In this document: positions 1-7,804 of the stretch, piece by piece
Layout of the letters: each line of letters starts with the position of its first letter
Position numbering within the stretch: position 1 is the stretch's first letter
Source of the DNA: Bacillus carboniphilus
GTDB taxonomy: Bacteria; Bacillota; Bacilli; Bacillales; JC228
Direction of reading: 5' to 3'
Length of the DNA stretch: 64,000 nt
NCBI RefSeq assembly: GCF_039522365.1
Contig: NZ_BAAADJ010000057.1
Coordinates: 1-64,000, forward strand
The notes under the pieces: generated by a model
The model's database searches: none
What the model was told of the DNA's origin: nothing
The model's input: only the letters and a program-made list of their open reading frames with translations
Program-made: the position numbers and the translations under genes

Positions 1-90
1 ATATTGTCCTTTTCGCTGGCCAGCTTCAGGACTCTTTCATTCTACCAAGAGGCTATTTTTTTATTCAAACCTCATTTTTCTCCATTACAG

Positions 91-134
91 GAATGCTGAC
101 CGTTAGCTCAATAAATACTCCAACCAAATAAAAG
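91..134. repeat. degenerate copy of a dispersed intergenic repeat (CTGACCGTT family)
   Basis: The text GCTGACCGTTAGCTCAATAA resembles the stretches near 930, 1075, 1725 and 2340. Positions 1-185 otherwise hold no convincing gene. A weak inverted repeat (AAAAGCA/TGCTTTT, about 127-160) could end the minus-strand gene that stops at 186. Confidence 0.4.
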
Positions 135-185
135 CAAACATTCTAGTATCAATGCTTTTTTTGGCCTTCAACATTAGGTGTTACA

Positions 186-665
186 TTATGGAATTAAACA
201 TTCAAAAGACCCATATGACCATCTTCCGTTTTTATCCACAAAGATATATACATCAACAATAAATCCATCATCTCTTGTGGAATCTAATTCTATTAAGAAA
301 TCTTCTGTAAGAGATCCTATTTCTTTTTCAAAGTCTTTTAGAAACTTTATCATTTTAAGGTCCCATACCGTGTACACAAAATCATGCCACTTTTGTTTAA
401 ATCTCATGTAAACAAAAGGGTCGATTTCTAAGCCCCTCATACTAATACCAGATTGGTTCATCAGCAATTTTGCATTTTCATTATCAGAACTACTTACTCC
501 TAACCAATAAAAGTTATGTTCGTCAAATAAATCTTGGTGTTCTACCAATAATTCCACGAACCTTAATATATATAACTCATCTTTGGGGTAGGGGAAATAC
601 ATAGGCGGGAAAGTTATACTGCCCTTCAATGGTTTTACAAAGTTTTCTTTTAGTAATTGCTTCAT
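186..665 (-). CDS. hypothetical protein
   Basis: A protein of about 159 residues with no domain I recognise and no signal peptide or membrane segment, so probably cytoplasmic. It is rich in aromatic and acidic residues, with a tract near the middle resembling no catalytic motif I know. The frame opens with GTG at 674. The ATG three codons later (665) sits about 5 bases after GGTGA and is the better start. The gene is single, followed by intergenic repeat DNA, and faces the same way as its neighbours. Function unknown. Confidence 0.7.
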   Translation of the reverse strand: MKQLLKENFVKPLKGSITFPPMYFPYPKDELYILRFVELLVEHQDLFDEHNFYWLGVSSSDNENAKLLMNQSGISMRGLEIDPFVYMRFKQKWHDFVYTVWDLKMIKFLKDFEKEIGSLTEDFLIELDSTRDDGFIVDVYIFVDKNGRWSYGSFECLIP

Positions 666-758
666 CTTACTCACCGTTTCTTACCTTTTAAGGATTTGCA
701 TTTTATACATACCTGTTCCGTTCGCTGAATAACTTAGTTGATTGAGTCCCCACTTTTT

Positions 759-902
759 CTATCGATAATTTTTTCTTTTTGCAGCAAGGTAAAATATGAC
801 TAAACCCACAGGAATAGCTATAACAAACAGAAAAGAGAATAATTGAAAGATTGAATCTCCCAATGTAAATCCACCTTGACCTTGAATAGAAAGTAATAAC
901 AT
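759..902 (-). CDS. small membrane protein
   Basis: A 47-residue protein starting MLLLSIQGQGGFT, with one hydrophobic helix (about residues 17-39, ending in AIPVGLVIFYLAA) and a basic tail KRKNYR. The frame is open further upstream, but AAAGGGGAG lies just before the ATG at 902, which fixes the start. The arrangement resembles the many small PLDc_N- or DUF-type single-span proteins of Bacillus, but I cannot assign a family. A promoter-like repeat copy at 971-990 lies upstream. Confidence 0.6.
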   Translation of the reverse strand: MLLLSIQGQGGFTLGDSIFQLFSFLFVIAIPVGLVIFYLAAKRKNYR

Positions 903-927
903 AAAAAACTCCCCTTTTATATAATGG

Positions 928-957
928 TCCTTCTTAAACAATCCTGACCGTTTGTAT
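928..957. repeat. partial copy of dispersed intergenic repeat
   Basis: CTTAAACAATCCTGACCGTTTG here matches the 5' part of the fuller copy at 1061-1150 with one or two changes. Confidence 0.5.
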
Positions 958-970
958 TAGTAATACATAA

Positions 971-1052
971 AATTTTACCACAATATCCCAGACAGGAGTC
1001 CCTATATTCTGAAAAGAATGGCAAATGAAAAAAGACCGTCCTTATGACGACC
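971..1052 (-). repeat. terminator-promoter cassette, copy 1
   Basis: Read on the minus strand: a hairpin with stem GGTCGTC/GACGGTC (1034-1052) followed by T residues, then TGGGATATTGTGGTAAAAT (971-990), which carries an extended -10 (TGGTAAAAT). The hairpin would end the upstream transcript and the second motif would start the one for the small gene ending at 759. The same two-part unit recurs near 4.1, 7.1, 11.9, 14.4, 21.4, 24.0 and 31.1 kb. Confidence 0.6.
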
Positions 1053-1060
1053 TTCCTATA

Positions 1061-1150
1061 AGTCCTTCTTAAACAATACTGACCGTTTGTTGAATAAGGA
1101 TTCCAACAAAAAAGGTGGCTAATCCTCCCTGGATCACGCACCCGTTAATG
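1061..1150. repeat. dispersed intergenic repeat, full-length copy
   Basis: About 90 bp beginning CTTAAACAATACTGACCG, continuing through TTGAATAAGGATTCC and GGTGGCTAATCC to GGATCACGCACCC. It matches 1718-1792 over most of its length. Frames that cross it are open by chance and no ribosome binding site precedes them, so it is treated as non-coding. Confidence 0.55.
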
Positions 1151-1184
1151 CAATAACAAAATAACTTCTATTTGCTGGTTTAGC

Positions 1185-1652
1185 TCAGTAAGAACTATTA
1201 AAAAGTTGCTCATTAAATACACTAATTGAATATATGTTTTCTTCTAATAAGTTATCAATTATCTTCTTTATTACATGCGGTTCTCGTAAATCCTCGTTTT
1301 CAAATGCTAAAAGGTCATTAACTTTTATCCACTTGCTGTCAGTAATTTCATCTTCTTCGAGATTTAATGTACCTCCAATAACCTCACCAATAAAATGAAA
1401 TAAAATTACTTGATTGTTCGTATTACTGATAAAATTATATACTCCAGTCGTGCCAATCAGTTTTACATCTAACCCCGTTTCCTCTTTAACTTCCCTCCGA
1501 GCTGAATAAAGAATGTCCTCACCATACTCTATATGTCCACTCGGAAAGTTCCACTTATCGAGAGCAGTAGGTTTATTCTCTTTTATAATTAAGACTTTAT
1601 CATTACCAAAGATTGATACACTTGCTACTAATACAATTCCATCTTGAGACAT
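1185..1652 (-). CDS. NUDIX hydrolase (MutT-like)
   Basis: A 155-residue NUDIX protein. The Nudix box spans residues 39-61: G39, then E45, then R53-E54-V-K-E57-E58-T-G60-L61, so all metal-binding glutamates are present. The family cleaves nucleoside diphosphates linked to another group, in the cytoplasm. The preceding WNFPSGH and strands around VLIIKENK fit the fold. Substrate cannot be told from sequence; house-cleaning of oxidised or non-canonical nucleotides is the usual guess. GAGGAG sits before the ATG. The gene is single and flanked on both sides by copies of the dispersed repeat. A second, unrelated NUDIX gene is at 6209. Confidence 0.9.
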   Translation of the reverse strand: MSQDGIVLVASVSIFGNDKVLIIKENKPTALDKWNFPSGHIEYGEDILYSARREVKEETGLDVKLIGTTGVYNFISNTNNQVILFHFIGEVIGGTLNLEEDEITDSKWIKVNDLLAFENEDLREPHVIKKIIDNLLEENIYSISVFNEQLFNSSY

Positions 1653-1717
1653 CCATTTCTCCTCAGTTCTTTTTGAAAATTACATTTGTCTTTATTATAA
1701 ATAAATAACTTCTTCTT

Positions 1718-1792
1718 TTACTATACTGCCCCGTGTGTTAAATAAGGGATGTGACAAGTATGGTGGATAATCCTTTTTGGATCAACGCTAAA
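1718..1792. repeat. dispersed intergenic repeat, second full copy
   Basis: ACTGCCCCGTGTGTTAAATA, followed by GGTGGATAATCC and TTTTTGGATCAACGC, parallels 1061-1150. It lies just upstream (minus-strand sense) of the NUDIX gene's own transcription unit. Confidence 0.5.
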
Positions 1793-1816
1793 AACAAAAC
1801 TCAATATTCTGACTTT

Positions 1817-2302
1817 TTATACGGAAAATATTTTGTTTCCTTTATTGTCAGGTTGCATTTCTGTTATTTTTATTTCTATCACAGCTCCTGCTCGAATGGA
1901 AATGTAACGGTCCTCAAGTTCTAAAATAATATCAGTTAAGTATTGATTGCTTCCATCAACAAATCCATAAACACTTACTTTATTAATTTTATTGTGGTTA
2001 AGAGAAAAACTTGAGCTTTTTATAACATGACTTTGATAATGAGTATTTACTGAAATATATTGGAGTGGTTCTGGAGTATTTTGTTCATTTACTATCAGTA
2101 TATCATCACCTGATTTAGTTTCTCTCCAACCAAACTTCCAATAAGTTGTTTTGTGTAACTCTGGATTTCTAATCGCAATTATAGGCATAGAAGATGTAAA
2201 ACTTAGTTCATTATCGTAACGGAATATATTTATTTGATTTGCATAAATTCCACTTAAAGTACATTCTCGAATTGAGCTAAGGCTGTCCCATTCTTTTTTC
2301 AA
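1817..2302 (-). CDS. hypothetical protein
   Basis: A 161-residue protein with no signal peptide or membrane helix. The C-terminal half is beta-rich (GAVIEIKITEM near the end) and contains a conserved-looking KVSVYGFVDGSNQYLTD segment. It may be a small immunity-type or uncharacterised Bacillus protein; I do not recognise the family. The start is TTG, placed 6 bases after AAGGGG. Single gene, same strand as its neighbours. Confidence 0.7.
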   Translation of the reverse strand: MKKEWDSLSSIRECTLSGIYANQINIFRYDNELSFTSSMPIIAIRNPELHKTTYWKFGWRETKSGDDILIVNEQNTPEPLQYISVNTHYQSHVIKSSSFSLNHNKINKVSVYGFVDGSNQYLTDIILELEDRYISIRAGAVIEIKITEMQPDNKGNKIFSV

Positions 2303-2333
2303 GTGTATCCCCTTCCTTTTTATAGTAAGTAGT

Positions 2334-2360
2334 AGTTAAACAATGCTGATCCGTTACAAT
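2334..2360. repeat. partial copy of dispersed intergenic repeat
   Basis: GTTAAACAATGCTGATCCG matches the left end of the unit at 1061-1150. It lies between two minus-strand genes. Confidence 0.4.
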
Positions 2361-2365
2361 AAAAG

Positions 2366-2548
2366 TTATTCAAGCTTTTTATCTTTTTTTCTTTCAATAT
2401 AAATCCAAGTATAATAAATTAACCAAAAAATGATAGGAGCTAATAAAGCGTAATGTCTCTGATTTGCTGGAAGGAAGAACAATAAAATTAGCCCAATTAC
2501 CAGGATAGGTGGCATAAGAATATAATACTTCTTTTTATCCACTTTCAA
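2366..2548 (-). CDS. small two-helix membrane protein
   Basis: About 60 residues with two hydrophobic helices (residues about 8-26, PPILVIGLILLFFLP, and 30-48, LLAPIIFWLIYYTWIYI), a lysine-rich N-terminus (KVDKKKY) and a charged tail (ERKKDKKLE). This is a hairpin membrane protein of unknown function. Two in-frame TTG codons are possible starts. The one at 2548 is 7 bases after GAGGTGA and preferred over 2554, which almost touches the Shine-Dalgarno. Confidence 0.65.
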   Translation of the reverse strand: MKVDKKKYYILMPPILVIGLILLFFLPANQRHYALLAPIIFWLIYYTWIYIERKKDKKLE

Positions 2549-2659
2549 TTTCAATCACCTCGCTAATGTAAAGGTTAGGTAAGCCACTTCTACTAAACTG
2601 AACATTTAATGAAGAACAATCCTCTATAAATCAACGCCATCATTTTTCCTTAATAAGCA

Positions 2660-3214
2660 CTACTTGGAATTAACGTAGTAAATTAGATTATCAGTCCATT
2701 CGTCAAACTCATAAATAAAACCTTTTCTTATACATTCAAATTGCATTCCAACACTTTCTGCTAATTTTATCGAAGGAGTATTATCGAGATTAATGTGTGC
2801 TTCTATACGATGATAATTTAGCTTTTCAAAAGCAAGATTTATTGCAGCTACTACAGATTCCTTTCCATAACCTTGTCTCCAAAACTGATTATGAATCGCA
2901 TAACCAAATCTTCCCCATTGAAAATCATCTCTCATAATCGTAGAAAAGTCTATTGAACCCAAATGAGCATTATCTTCTTTTCTAAAAATTCCAAAGACAT
3001 ACACTTTATCCTCTGAAGCCATCTGCTGATGGTTATCTACCAATTCTCCAAACCATTCTTCAGTACAAATGCTCATATCTACCTTGCCATCATCGTATTT
3101 GTGTTGTGCTGGCAATCTATTCTCAAATTGAGTTAACCAATTTGAATAATCTTCTTTGTTATATGGTCTTATTATTACTCTGTCCGTCTCTGTGTTGTAG
3201 TTAAATTTTGACAC
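2660..3214 (-). CDS. GNAT acetyltransferase (RimJ/RimL type)
   Basis: 184 residues with the order typical of RimJ/RimL-like N-acetyltransferases: an early RVIIRPY strand, then HLGSIDFS, then the acetyl-CoA pyrophosphate loop FWRQGYGKESV, then YHRIEAHINLDNTPSIKLAESVG and the closing GFIYEFDEW. These enzymes transfer acetyl from acetyl-CoA to protein N-termini or small amines. The target is unknown. The start is GTG after GAGGTG. The 3' end faces dispersed-repeat DNA, and a gene remnant lies just upstream. Confidence 0.88.
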   Translation of the reverse strand: MSKFNYNTETDRVIIRPYNKEDYSNWLTQFENRLPAQHKYDDGKVDMSICTEEWFGELVDNHQQMASEDKVYVFGIFRKEDNAHLGSIDFSTIMRDDFQWGRFGYAIHNQFWRQGYGKESVVAAINLAFEKLNYHRIEAHINLDNTPSIKLAESVGMQFECIRKGFIYEFDEWTDNLIYYVNSK

Positions 3215-3226
3215 ACAAACACCTCA

Positions 3227-3289
3227 TCAATTATTTTTTACAGTTGCCTCTACGAATGGTAATCCAACTACCTCTTTTATTTTAATCAT
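3227..3289 (-). pseudogene. possible remnant of a retropepsin-like aspartic protease gene
   Basis: A 20-codon frame reading MIKIKEVVGLPFVEATV ends in TGA a few bases before the GNAT gene. From memory of Bacillus retropepsin-like proteins (opening MIKI..V.GLPFV.VTV) this looks like the first strand of such a gene with the rest deleted. A second short frame (TTG start near 3361, after GGAGGAG, about 24 codons) ends just before it at overlapping stop and start codons. The stretch 3215-3442 holds no intact gene. Alternative: two chance frames. Confidence 0.3.
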
Positions 3290-3442
3290 AATTTCCTAAG
3301 TCCTACCCATTTCTTCTCACGTATATCGAGTCTTTCTCTTGAAGTTTTGTTCTTTTTCAAATTATCTCCTCCAACTGTGTTCCAAACTTGACCACAGCAT
3401 TTATTACACGGTTGTAATAACCTGCTCCCATAGCTTGGTAAA

Positions 3443-4057
3443 TTAAGGGTTTTCTTGTACTTTTATCTTTAGTAAAAGTACCATATCATCCCGTTTTATC
3501 ATTTGATCTACGGAGTCTTTAGCTTGTAAATCAATCATTTTAATTGAATTTCTCTCTGTTTCTCTATATGCTGCCAATATATAAGTTTCACCTAACTCTA
3601 ACTCTACTTCATCTTGACCGAAGGCATAGTCCCAAGTACTGATTTTAATATTTGGATTCAGTTCCTTTTCAATCAATGATGGTGGTGAGCTTACTCCAGG
3701 TGCAAATAAGAATACTGAAGTATCATTTAAATTGGGATTTATCATTCCAAACCCTAAACGGCCTTGTGTTACTTCTTTAGGGCTGCTACCGTAGGATAAT
3801 TCTGTTAATGGTCGAGGATCTTTGTTTCCCTCTTTATATCTTTCTACCCAAAGGTTTACCCATCTTTTGTCTGCATTTGGTAAATAAAAGTTAAATTCAA
3901 ATAAGATCCCTAAATTTAATTCCTTAAAAGTGTTCGCATATTCAGAATCCTGATTTATCGAGATTGTAGGCGCTACACTATTATGATTATCATTCTTTGT
4001 GCAGCTCGTAATTAACATGACTACAGATAAACTGATAAATAAAATATACTTTTTCAA
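3443..4057 (-). CDS. lipoprotein of unknown function
   Basis: 204 residues. A lysine start and hydrophobic core (YILFISLSVVMLITSC) lead to a lipobox LITSC, so Cys19 is probably lipidated and the protein sits on the outer face of the membrane. The mature part has a segment with GSSPKEVTQGRLGFG and a YILAAYRE strand; I recognise no domain. It is probably read from the promoter-like motif at 4113-4134. Confidence 0.75.
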   Translation of the reverse strand: MKKYILFISLSVVMLITSCTKNDNHNSVAPTISINQDSEYANTFKELNLGILFEFNFYLPNADKRWVNLWVERYKEGNKDPRPLTELSYGSSPKEVTQGRLGFGMINPNLNDTSVFLFAPGVSSPPSLIEKELNPNIKISTWDYAFGQDEVELELGETYILAAYRETERNSIKMIDLQAKDSVDQMIKRDDMVLLLKIKVQENP

Positions 4058-4112
4058 ACTTCCCCCCCCTATACCCCAATCCCTACCCTATTCTTATTAG
4101 GACTGTTAAGGT

Positions 4113-4190
4113 AATTTTAGCATAATATTCCAAATATAATCTTTCAATTCTAAAAGACAAAAATAAAAAAGATCGCCACCATTGACGACC
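4113..4190 (-). repeat. terminator-promoter cassette, copy 2
   Basis: The hairpin at 4171-4190 (GGTCG/CGATC pairing, T-rich on its minus-strand 3' side) ends the SET-domain gene. Then GGAATATTATGCTAAAAT (within 4113-4134) gives an extended -10 for the lipoprotein gene starting at 4057. Confidence 0.65.
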
Positions 4191-4221
4191 TTTCTTGTTA
4201 CCACTTATTAAAAAATCCCGA

Positions 4222-4614
4222 TTACTCTTTCTCCTTTTTGTCTTGATCAAACCACAGTAGTTCTTTGTCATCAACATTGCCATTATAGTTAATTAGGATC
4301 TCATCTCCTGCTTTTATATCCGTGTATGCATAGAACTCAAATGTGTGATTATTAAAGTTAATCTCATAAATTGCATTAGGTTCATAAGAATGGTTAAACA
4401 ACATTCCATAACCAAGAAGGATAGCAGAATGATTGATCCCATATTCAAACGTGTAATCAGCAAGAAGTGTTTTCTCTATGTATTGATGCTGGTCGTTTGG
4501 ATAAGGAATAACCGGTGCTTCATGTAAAAGCTCCCCTTTTTTAATATCGCGTGTAGCAAATACCCCTCTATTAAGTTCTCCATCACTAAGTGAAGATGTT
4601 TTTACTTCAATCAT
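4222..4614 (-). CDS. SET domain protein
   Basis: 130 residues that are almost entirely a minimal SET domain: RGVFATRDIKKGELL (residues 16-30), the N-H-S motif of the pseudoknot in LFNHSYEPNA (74-76), and DIKAGDEILINYN (99-111), where Tyr110 matches the catalytic tyrosine position. SET proteins use S-adenosylmethionine to methylate lysines. In bacteria targets are rarely known. There is no post-SET cysteine cluster. A GTG at 4623 is possible, but the ATG at 4614 lies 6 bases after AGGTG and is favoured. Confidence 0.85.
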   Translation of the reverse strand: MIEVKTSSLSDGELNRGVFATRDIKKGELLHEAPVIPYPNDQHQYIEKTLLADYTFEYGINHSAILLGYGMLFNHSYEPNAIYEINFNNHTFEFYAYTDIKAGDEILINYNGNVDDKELLWFDQDKKEKE

Positions 4615-4689
4615 GTTGTTCACCTACTCACTTTTAATTACTCTTTCTAACTGTATCATTAATTTAACATTGAGTCCCAAATGAGACTC

Positions 4690-5220
4690 CTATTGGTTTA
4701 TTTTTTCAGAGAAATCGTTCTTATTATTTTTCATATGCCTTGATAAAGTGAAGGAAATATAAATCGCTAGGATGATACACAATAACAGAGTGATATGAAA
4801 AAGGAAATGAAGCGTATTTGGAACAATACCATTCATTACTGGAAGGAAAGAATGGGTTTCTCCGAACATCTGTTTATATTCTTCGACTTTTTGTTCTGCA
4901 CCATACCCAAAAAAGTAAGGTATCCACCAGGATATTAGGACCCCTGCAAAGATACATACTTGATGGATAATTAACCAAAATTTAACCCAAATTGGATACC
5001 TTTTCCCCATAAAAATGACTACCAGTCCCATTAATAATAAAATTTGAGCTACATTTATCAATGTAATGGTGACTAATTGATTAAATGAATGTTCTGCTTT
5101 AACGGCTTGAACGTCATTCAATGTACCTAAAGGAACCCAATCTTGCACGATCATAAATATTAAAATAAAACTAAGTCCAGCCAACAATAGTTTTTCTGAA
5201 AAATGAATTTCTCTCTTCAC
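4690..5220 (-). CDS. four-helix integral membrane protein
   Basis: About 176 residues with four hydrophobic helices (LLLAGLSFILIFMIV; TITLINVAQILLLMGLVVIFMG; FWLIIHQVCIFAGVLISWWI; HFLFHITLLLCIILAIYISF), an extracytoplasmic loop after helix 1 and a charged C-terminus. I cannot name the family. Frame upstream is open, but GGAGGG lies just before the GTG at 5220, so the protein starts (V/M)KREIHFSEK. A TGTTAAAAT extended -10 is present near 5260-5268. Confidence 0.7.
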   Translation of the reverse strand: MKREIHFSEKLLLAGLSFILIFMIVQDWVPLGTLNDVQAVKAEHSFNQLVTITLINVAQILLLMGLVVIFMGKRYPIWVKFWLIIHQVCIFAGVLISWWIPYFFGYGAEQKVEEYKQMFGETHSFLPVMNGIVPNTLHFLFHITLLLCIILAIYISFTLSRHMKNNKNDFSEKINQ

Positions 5221-5433
5221 AATTTCCCTCCAATAAATCAATATATTCTCCTACAAGTACAGAAAATTTTAACATTTATTGGTAGCTCTTTCTATATAGC
5301 TCAGGTCTAAAATAACATAAGGCTTAGGGCTTAAGATATGGAAGGTTATTAGTTTAGTAAACCAACCTGGACTATACTATAACCCTTCTCCGATAATCGA
5401 AAACTTAGTTTTAGAGATTATGATCAACAAAAA

Positions 5434-5462
5434 AACTCAGTATGGTAACCACACTGAGTTTT
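5434..5462. terminator. bidirectional hairpin terminator
   Basis: A perfect 9-bp stem, AAACTCAGT/ACTGAGTTT, with an 11-base loop and T tracts on both sides. It ends the minus-strand gene at 5488. Confidence 0.85.
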
Positions 5463-5487
5463 TTGAGGGACAAAATAAACCTGTAAA

Positions 5488-5823
5488 TTATCCCAATTGC
5501 TCTATACTATTTTGTACTATATCCACCATTTCCGCTTCGGCACCAAGACTAAAGTTTAAAAAAACTCCACTTCCCCCGCCTGCACCTATTGCAGAAATAA
5601 AAATATTATTGTCCGATCCAACCACAGTCAGACTCAAACTAGTTCTGTTACCATTTCTCATAAAATATTTATCATAAACTCGAACCGCTACTTTAGTTTC
5701 GCCCATAGTGTAGTTGCTTTCATCAACTAAATTCATACTTATTCCACTATTCCTAATATCGTTTTCCAAATGATTAACAACTTTCTCAAATTCACCAATA
5801 ATTGTCTTTTCATATTTTGCCAT
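5488..5823 (-). CDS. DUF6054-like small protein
   Basis: 111 residues beginning MAKYEKTIIGEFEKVV, followed by GETKVAVRVYDKY, RTSLSLTVVG and FISAIGAGGGSGVF, the pattern I associate with DUF6054 proteins of Firmicutes. No signal or membrane span; the glycine-rich GAGGGSGVF turn is characteristic. Function unknown. GGGGGAGG lies before the ATG. A strong hairpin follows the stop. Confidence 0.75.
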   Translation of the reverse strand: MAKYEKTIIGEFEKVVNHLENDIRNSGISMNLVDESNYTMGETKVAVRVYDKYFMRNGNRTSLSLTVVGSDNNIFISAIGAGGGSGVFLNFSLGAEAEMVDIVQNSIEQLG

Positions 5824-5868
5824 GTTTTATAATCCTCCCCCAGTTCTTAAAGCTATTAAATTAGGTTT

Positions 5869-6057
5869 TTATCTAAAATTATCCAGAATAGGTGCAATAA
5901 TTAAAACTACAACTACAGCCTGAATAAAAGTAAGGATAATATCTCTTTTCCAAGTATGTTTCTGTCGATAACTATGAATCAGTCTGTGAAACAGGAGAAA
6001 GACTGCCCATACCGATAATATACTTAATATAATCGTGTTAAAATCTTGATTATACAA
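5869..6057 (-). CDS. small membrane protein
   Basis: 62 residues: LYNQDFNTIILSILSVWAVFL forms one span, a basic loop HRLIHSYRQKHTWKRD follows, and IILTFIQAVVVVLIIAPIL forms a second. The frame extends upstream, but AAAGGAGGG sits 6 bases before the TTG at 6057. Positive residues between the helices suggest both ends face outside. Function unknown. Confidence 0.65.
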   Translation of the reverse strand: MYNQDFNTIILSILSVWAVFLLFHRLIHSYRQKHTWKRDIILTFIQAVVVVLIIAPILDNFR

Positions 6058-6208
6058 AACAAGCCCTCCTTTTTGTATTTTCCCGTTTGAGACACTGAAG
6101 TCACAGCTTCCCATTAACCCAAGCAGACTATAATTGCTATCTAAAATTCTTTACTCTAACAATAGGAATACTAAGTTAAAAATAGTTGTTATCTTAACCT
6201 TGCTGCTT

Positions 6209-6655
6209 TTAGATAAATTTTTTTAATGCTTCATTAACTGCCCAACTTTGATGATCGTGCAACAAAATTTCTATTGCTTGGTTTGGTTTAATCCACTTTA
6301 AATAATGATCTACTTCTGTCGGTACGCTAATTTGCTTACCCATATTACATAAATAAAAGAATCCCTCACTAAGATAGTGCTTGTTATCATTTATAGAATA
6401 GAAATAATTTTGTGCAGAACCTATAAATTGACCTATTTCAATATCCATTCCCGTCTCTTCTATAGCTTCTCTTTTTAAACACTCTTGATGGGTCTCGTTC
6501 TTTTCAATTCCTCCACCTGGTAGAAAATACTTACCATCACTTGTTTGAATAATGGCTACTTTATCTTTCTGACTATTGAACATCACGCCATAAGCAGCAG
6601 GTCTCCTAATGTATTCTTTACCTTCTTCTTTTTCACCAAAAATGATCATACCCAT
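6209..6655 (-). CDS. NUDIX hydrolase
   Basis: 148 residues with a complete Nudix box at 48-70 (G48, E54, R62-E63, E66-E67, G69). The sequence before it, SDGKYFLPGGGIE, is typical of the 8-oxo-dGTP or ADP-ribose type branch. The cytoplasmic enzyme hydrolyses a nucleoside diphosphate derivative; the exact substrate is unknown. GAGGAG lies 6 bases before the ATG. It is transcribed with or just after the membrane protein gene upstream (19-base gap), so the two may form an operon. Confidence 0.9.
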   Translation of the reverse strand: MGMIIFGEKEEGKEYIRRPAAYGVMFNSQKDKVAIIQTSDGKYFLPGGGIEKNETHQECLKREAIEETGMDIEIGQFIGSAQNYFYSINDNKHYLSEGFFYLCNMGKQISVPTEVDHYLKWIKPNQAIEILLHDHQSWAVNEALKKFI

Positions 6656-6674
6656 CCAATTCTCCTCAATCCTT

Positions 6675-7058
6675 TTAACTTTTTAAATCCTTCTTACCCC
6701 GGCCAAGAGCTTTGGTAGAAAAACTAGGCTTTCTGCTTAGCCAATATCCAACTAACACCCCTAGAATACTTAGGGTAAAATACAACGGGTATCCAAGGGC
6801 CCTAATTTTCAATAGAGTATAAGGAACGTAATTTATTACATAATATACGAACCCTATACCTAGTAAATAACCACCGAGTGAAATTGCAAAGGACCTCATT
6901 TGCTTCAAACTATAGAATCTTGCAGACATCTGTAAAAATGTAAGAGTACTCAAAAATATCAAGTAGTGATTTATCGGATCAGCTAAGTTTCTTGCAACCA
7001 CAAAATAAATAACCACACTCATAATCATAGCAATTAGTTGTGGAAGGTATTTAATAAT
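6675..7058 (-). CDS. membrane protein, probably with a non-standard ATT start
   Basis: At least four hydrophobic helices, ending in a lysine-rich tail. The first ATG (7028) has no ribosome binding site, yet the frame stays coding-like upstream (IKYLPQLIAM before it). AAGGGGG stands 8 bases before an ATT at 7058, so translation may start there, giving about 127 residues. The segments LIFLSTLTFLQMSARFYSL and PLYFTLSILGVLVGYWL are membrane helices. Function unknown. The cassette at 7107-7188 should provide the promoter. Confidence 0.6.
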   Translation of the reverse strand: MIKYLPQLIAMIMSVVIYFVVARNLADPINHYLIFLSTLTFLQMSARFYSLKQMRSFAISLGGYLLGIGFVYYVINYVPYTLLKIRALGYPLYFTLSILGVLVGYWLSRKPSFSTKALGRGKKDLKS

Positions 7059-7106
7059 AACTATTTCCCCCTTATTACTATTGTGTTTGCGTCATCTTGA
7101 TAATAA

Positions 7107-7188
7107 AATTTTAACATAATATCCCAAAAACTAACTCAATAATATGTAAATAATGACAAATAAAAAAGGACCGTCCTCAATGACGATC
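7107..7188 (-). repeat. terminator-promoter cassette, copy 3
   Basis: Hairpin GATCGTC/GACGGTC (7169-7188) ends the phosphatase gene. The motif GGGATATTATGTTAAAAT (within 7107-7128) then offers an extended -10 (TGTTAAAAT) for the membrane protein gene. Confidence 0.7.
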
Positions 7189-7196
7189 TTCATGTA

Positions 7197-7787
7197 TCAA
7201 TTTTTTACTTTATCCGTTAGGTTTACACTCCATAACCTTTCCATATTTTTATATGTATTCTCTTCAAATGTTACTTTATAAATGTCGGGCTTCGAAGTCT
7301 TGCTCCAAAACTCGTGATGAATGGTTGGAATATAGTATTTTAATATACTGGTAAAAATATAGCCGTGCGTTCCAATAGCCACTCTTTTCCTTTTATTTTG
7401 TAGAAGGATATCTTCCAAAGCTGCAACCCCTCGTTTTTGCAGGTCTGCAACGCTTTCTCCCCCTTTATAACGAAAATGAGGGTTTTCAAATGCGTAACTC
7501 ATGGCTTGGTGAGGATCTTCAAAAACCACATCTGCATCAGCTAACCATCCCTCTCGTAAGCGTGTATCAATCTGGACGGTTGTTTGAACATGATCAGCTA
7601 TGTCTTGAACTGTTTGTATGGCTCGGACATATGGACTACTATATACGACGTCAATTGCCTCATTTTTCAGCACCTCCGTCACTTGTTTTGTATCTCTCCA
7701 CCCTTTTTCAGAAAGTTCTCTTCTCTCTTCGTTCTGAATATCGAATTCAGAATGCGCGTGGCGCACAAAGTAAATGATGGTTTCCAT
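7197..7787 (-). CDS. histidine phosphatase family protein
   Basis: 196 residues of the phosphoglycerate-mutase-like superfamily. The catalytic RHG-type motif appears as VRHAHSEF with His10 as the phospho-acceptor. It is followed by LSEKGWRDTKQV, the SSPYVRAIQT motif with a second arginine, and the C-terminal GTHGYIF with the second catalytic histidine. Such enzymes remove phosphate from small molecules or proteins in the cytoplasm. RHA instead of RHG is common in the family. GGGGGAT precedes the ATG. A cassette terminator follows. Confidence 0.9.
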   Translation of the reverse strand: METIIYFVRHAHSEFDIQNEERRELSEKGWRDTKQVTEVLKNEAIDVVYSSPYVRAIQTVQDIADHVQTTVQIDTRLREGWLADADVVFEDPHQAMSYAFENPHFRYKGGESVADLQKRGVAALEDILLQNKRKRVAIGTHGYIFTSILKYYIPTIHHEFWSKTSKPDIYKVTFEENTYKNMERLWSVNLTDKVKN

Positions 7788-7804
7788 TTCTTATCCCCCT
7801 GTAA

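Noticed and set aside
917-1141. Open frame with repeated NGQ..LRRT-like motifs
   Set aside because: It lies in the dispersed repeat, without a binding site, and the motifs come from the repeat itself.
4083-4283. 66-residue frame on the minus strand
   Set aside because: Overlaps the terminator and the SET-domain gene in another frame; composition is not coding-like.
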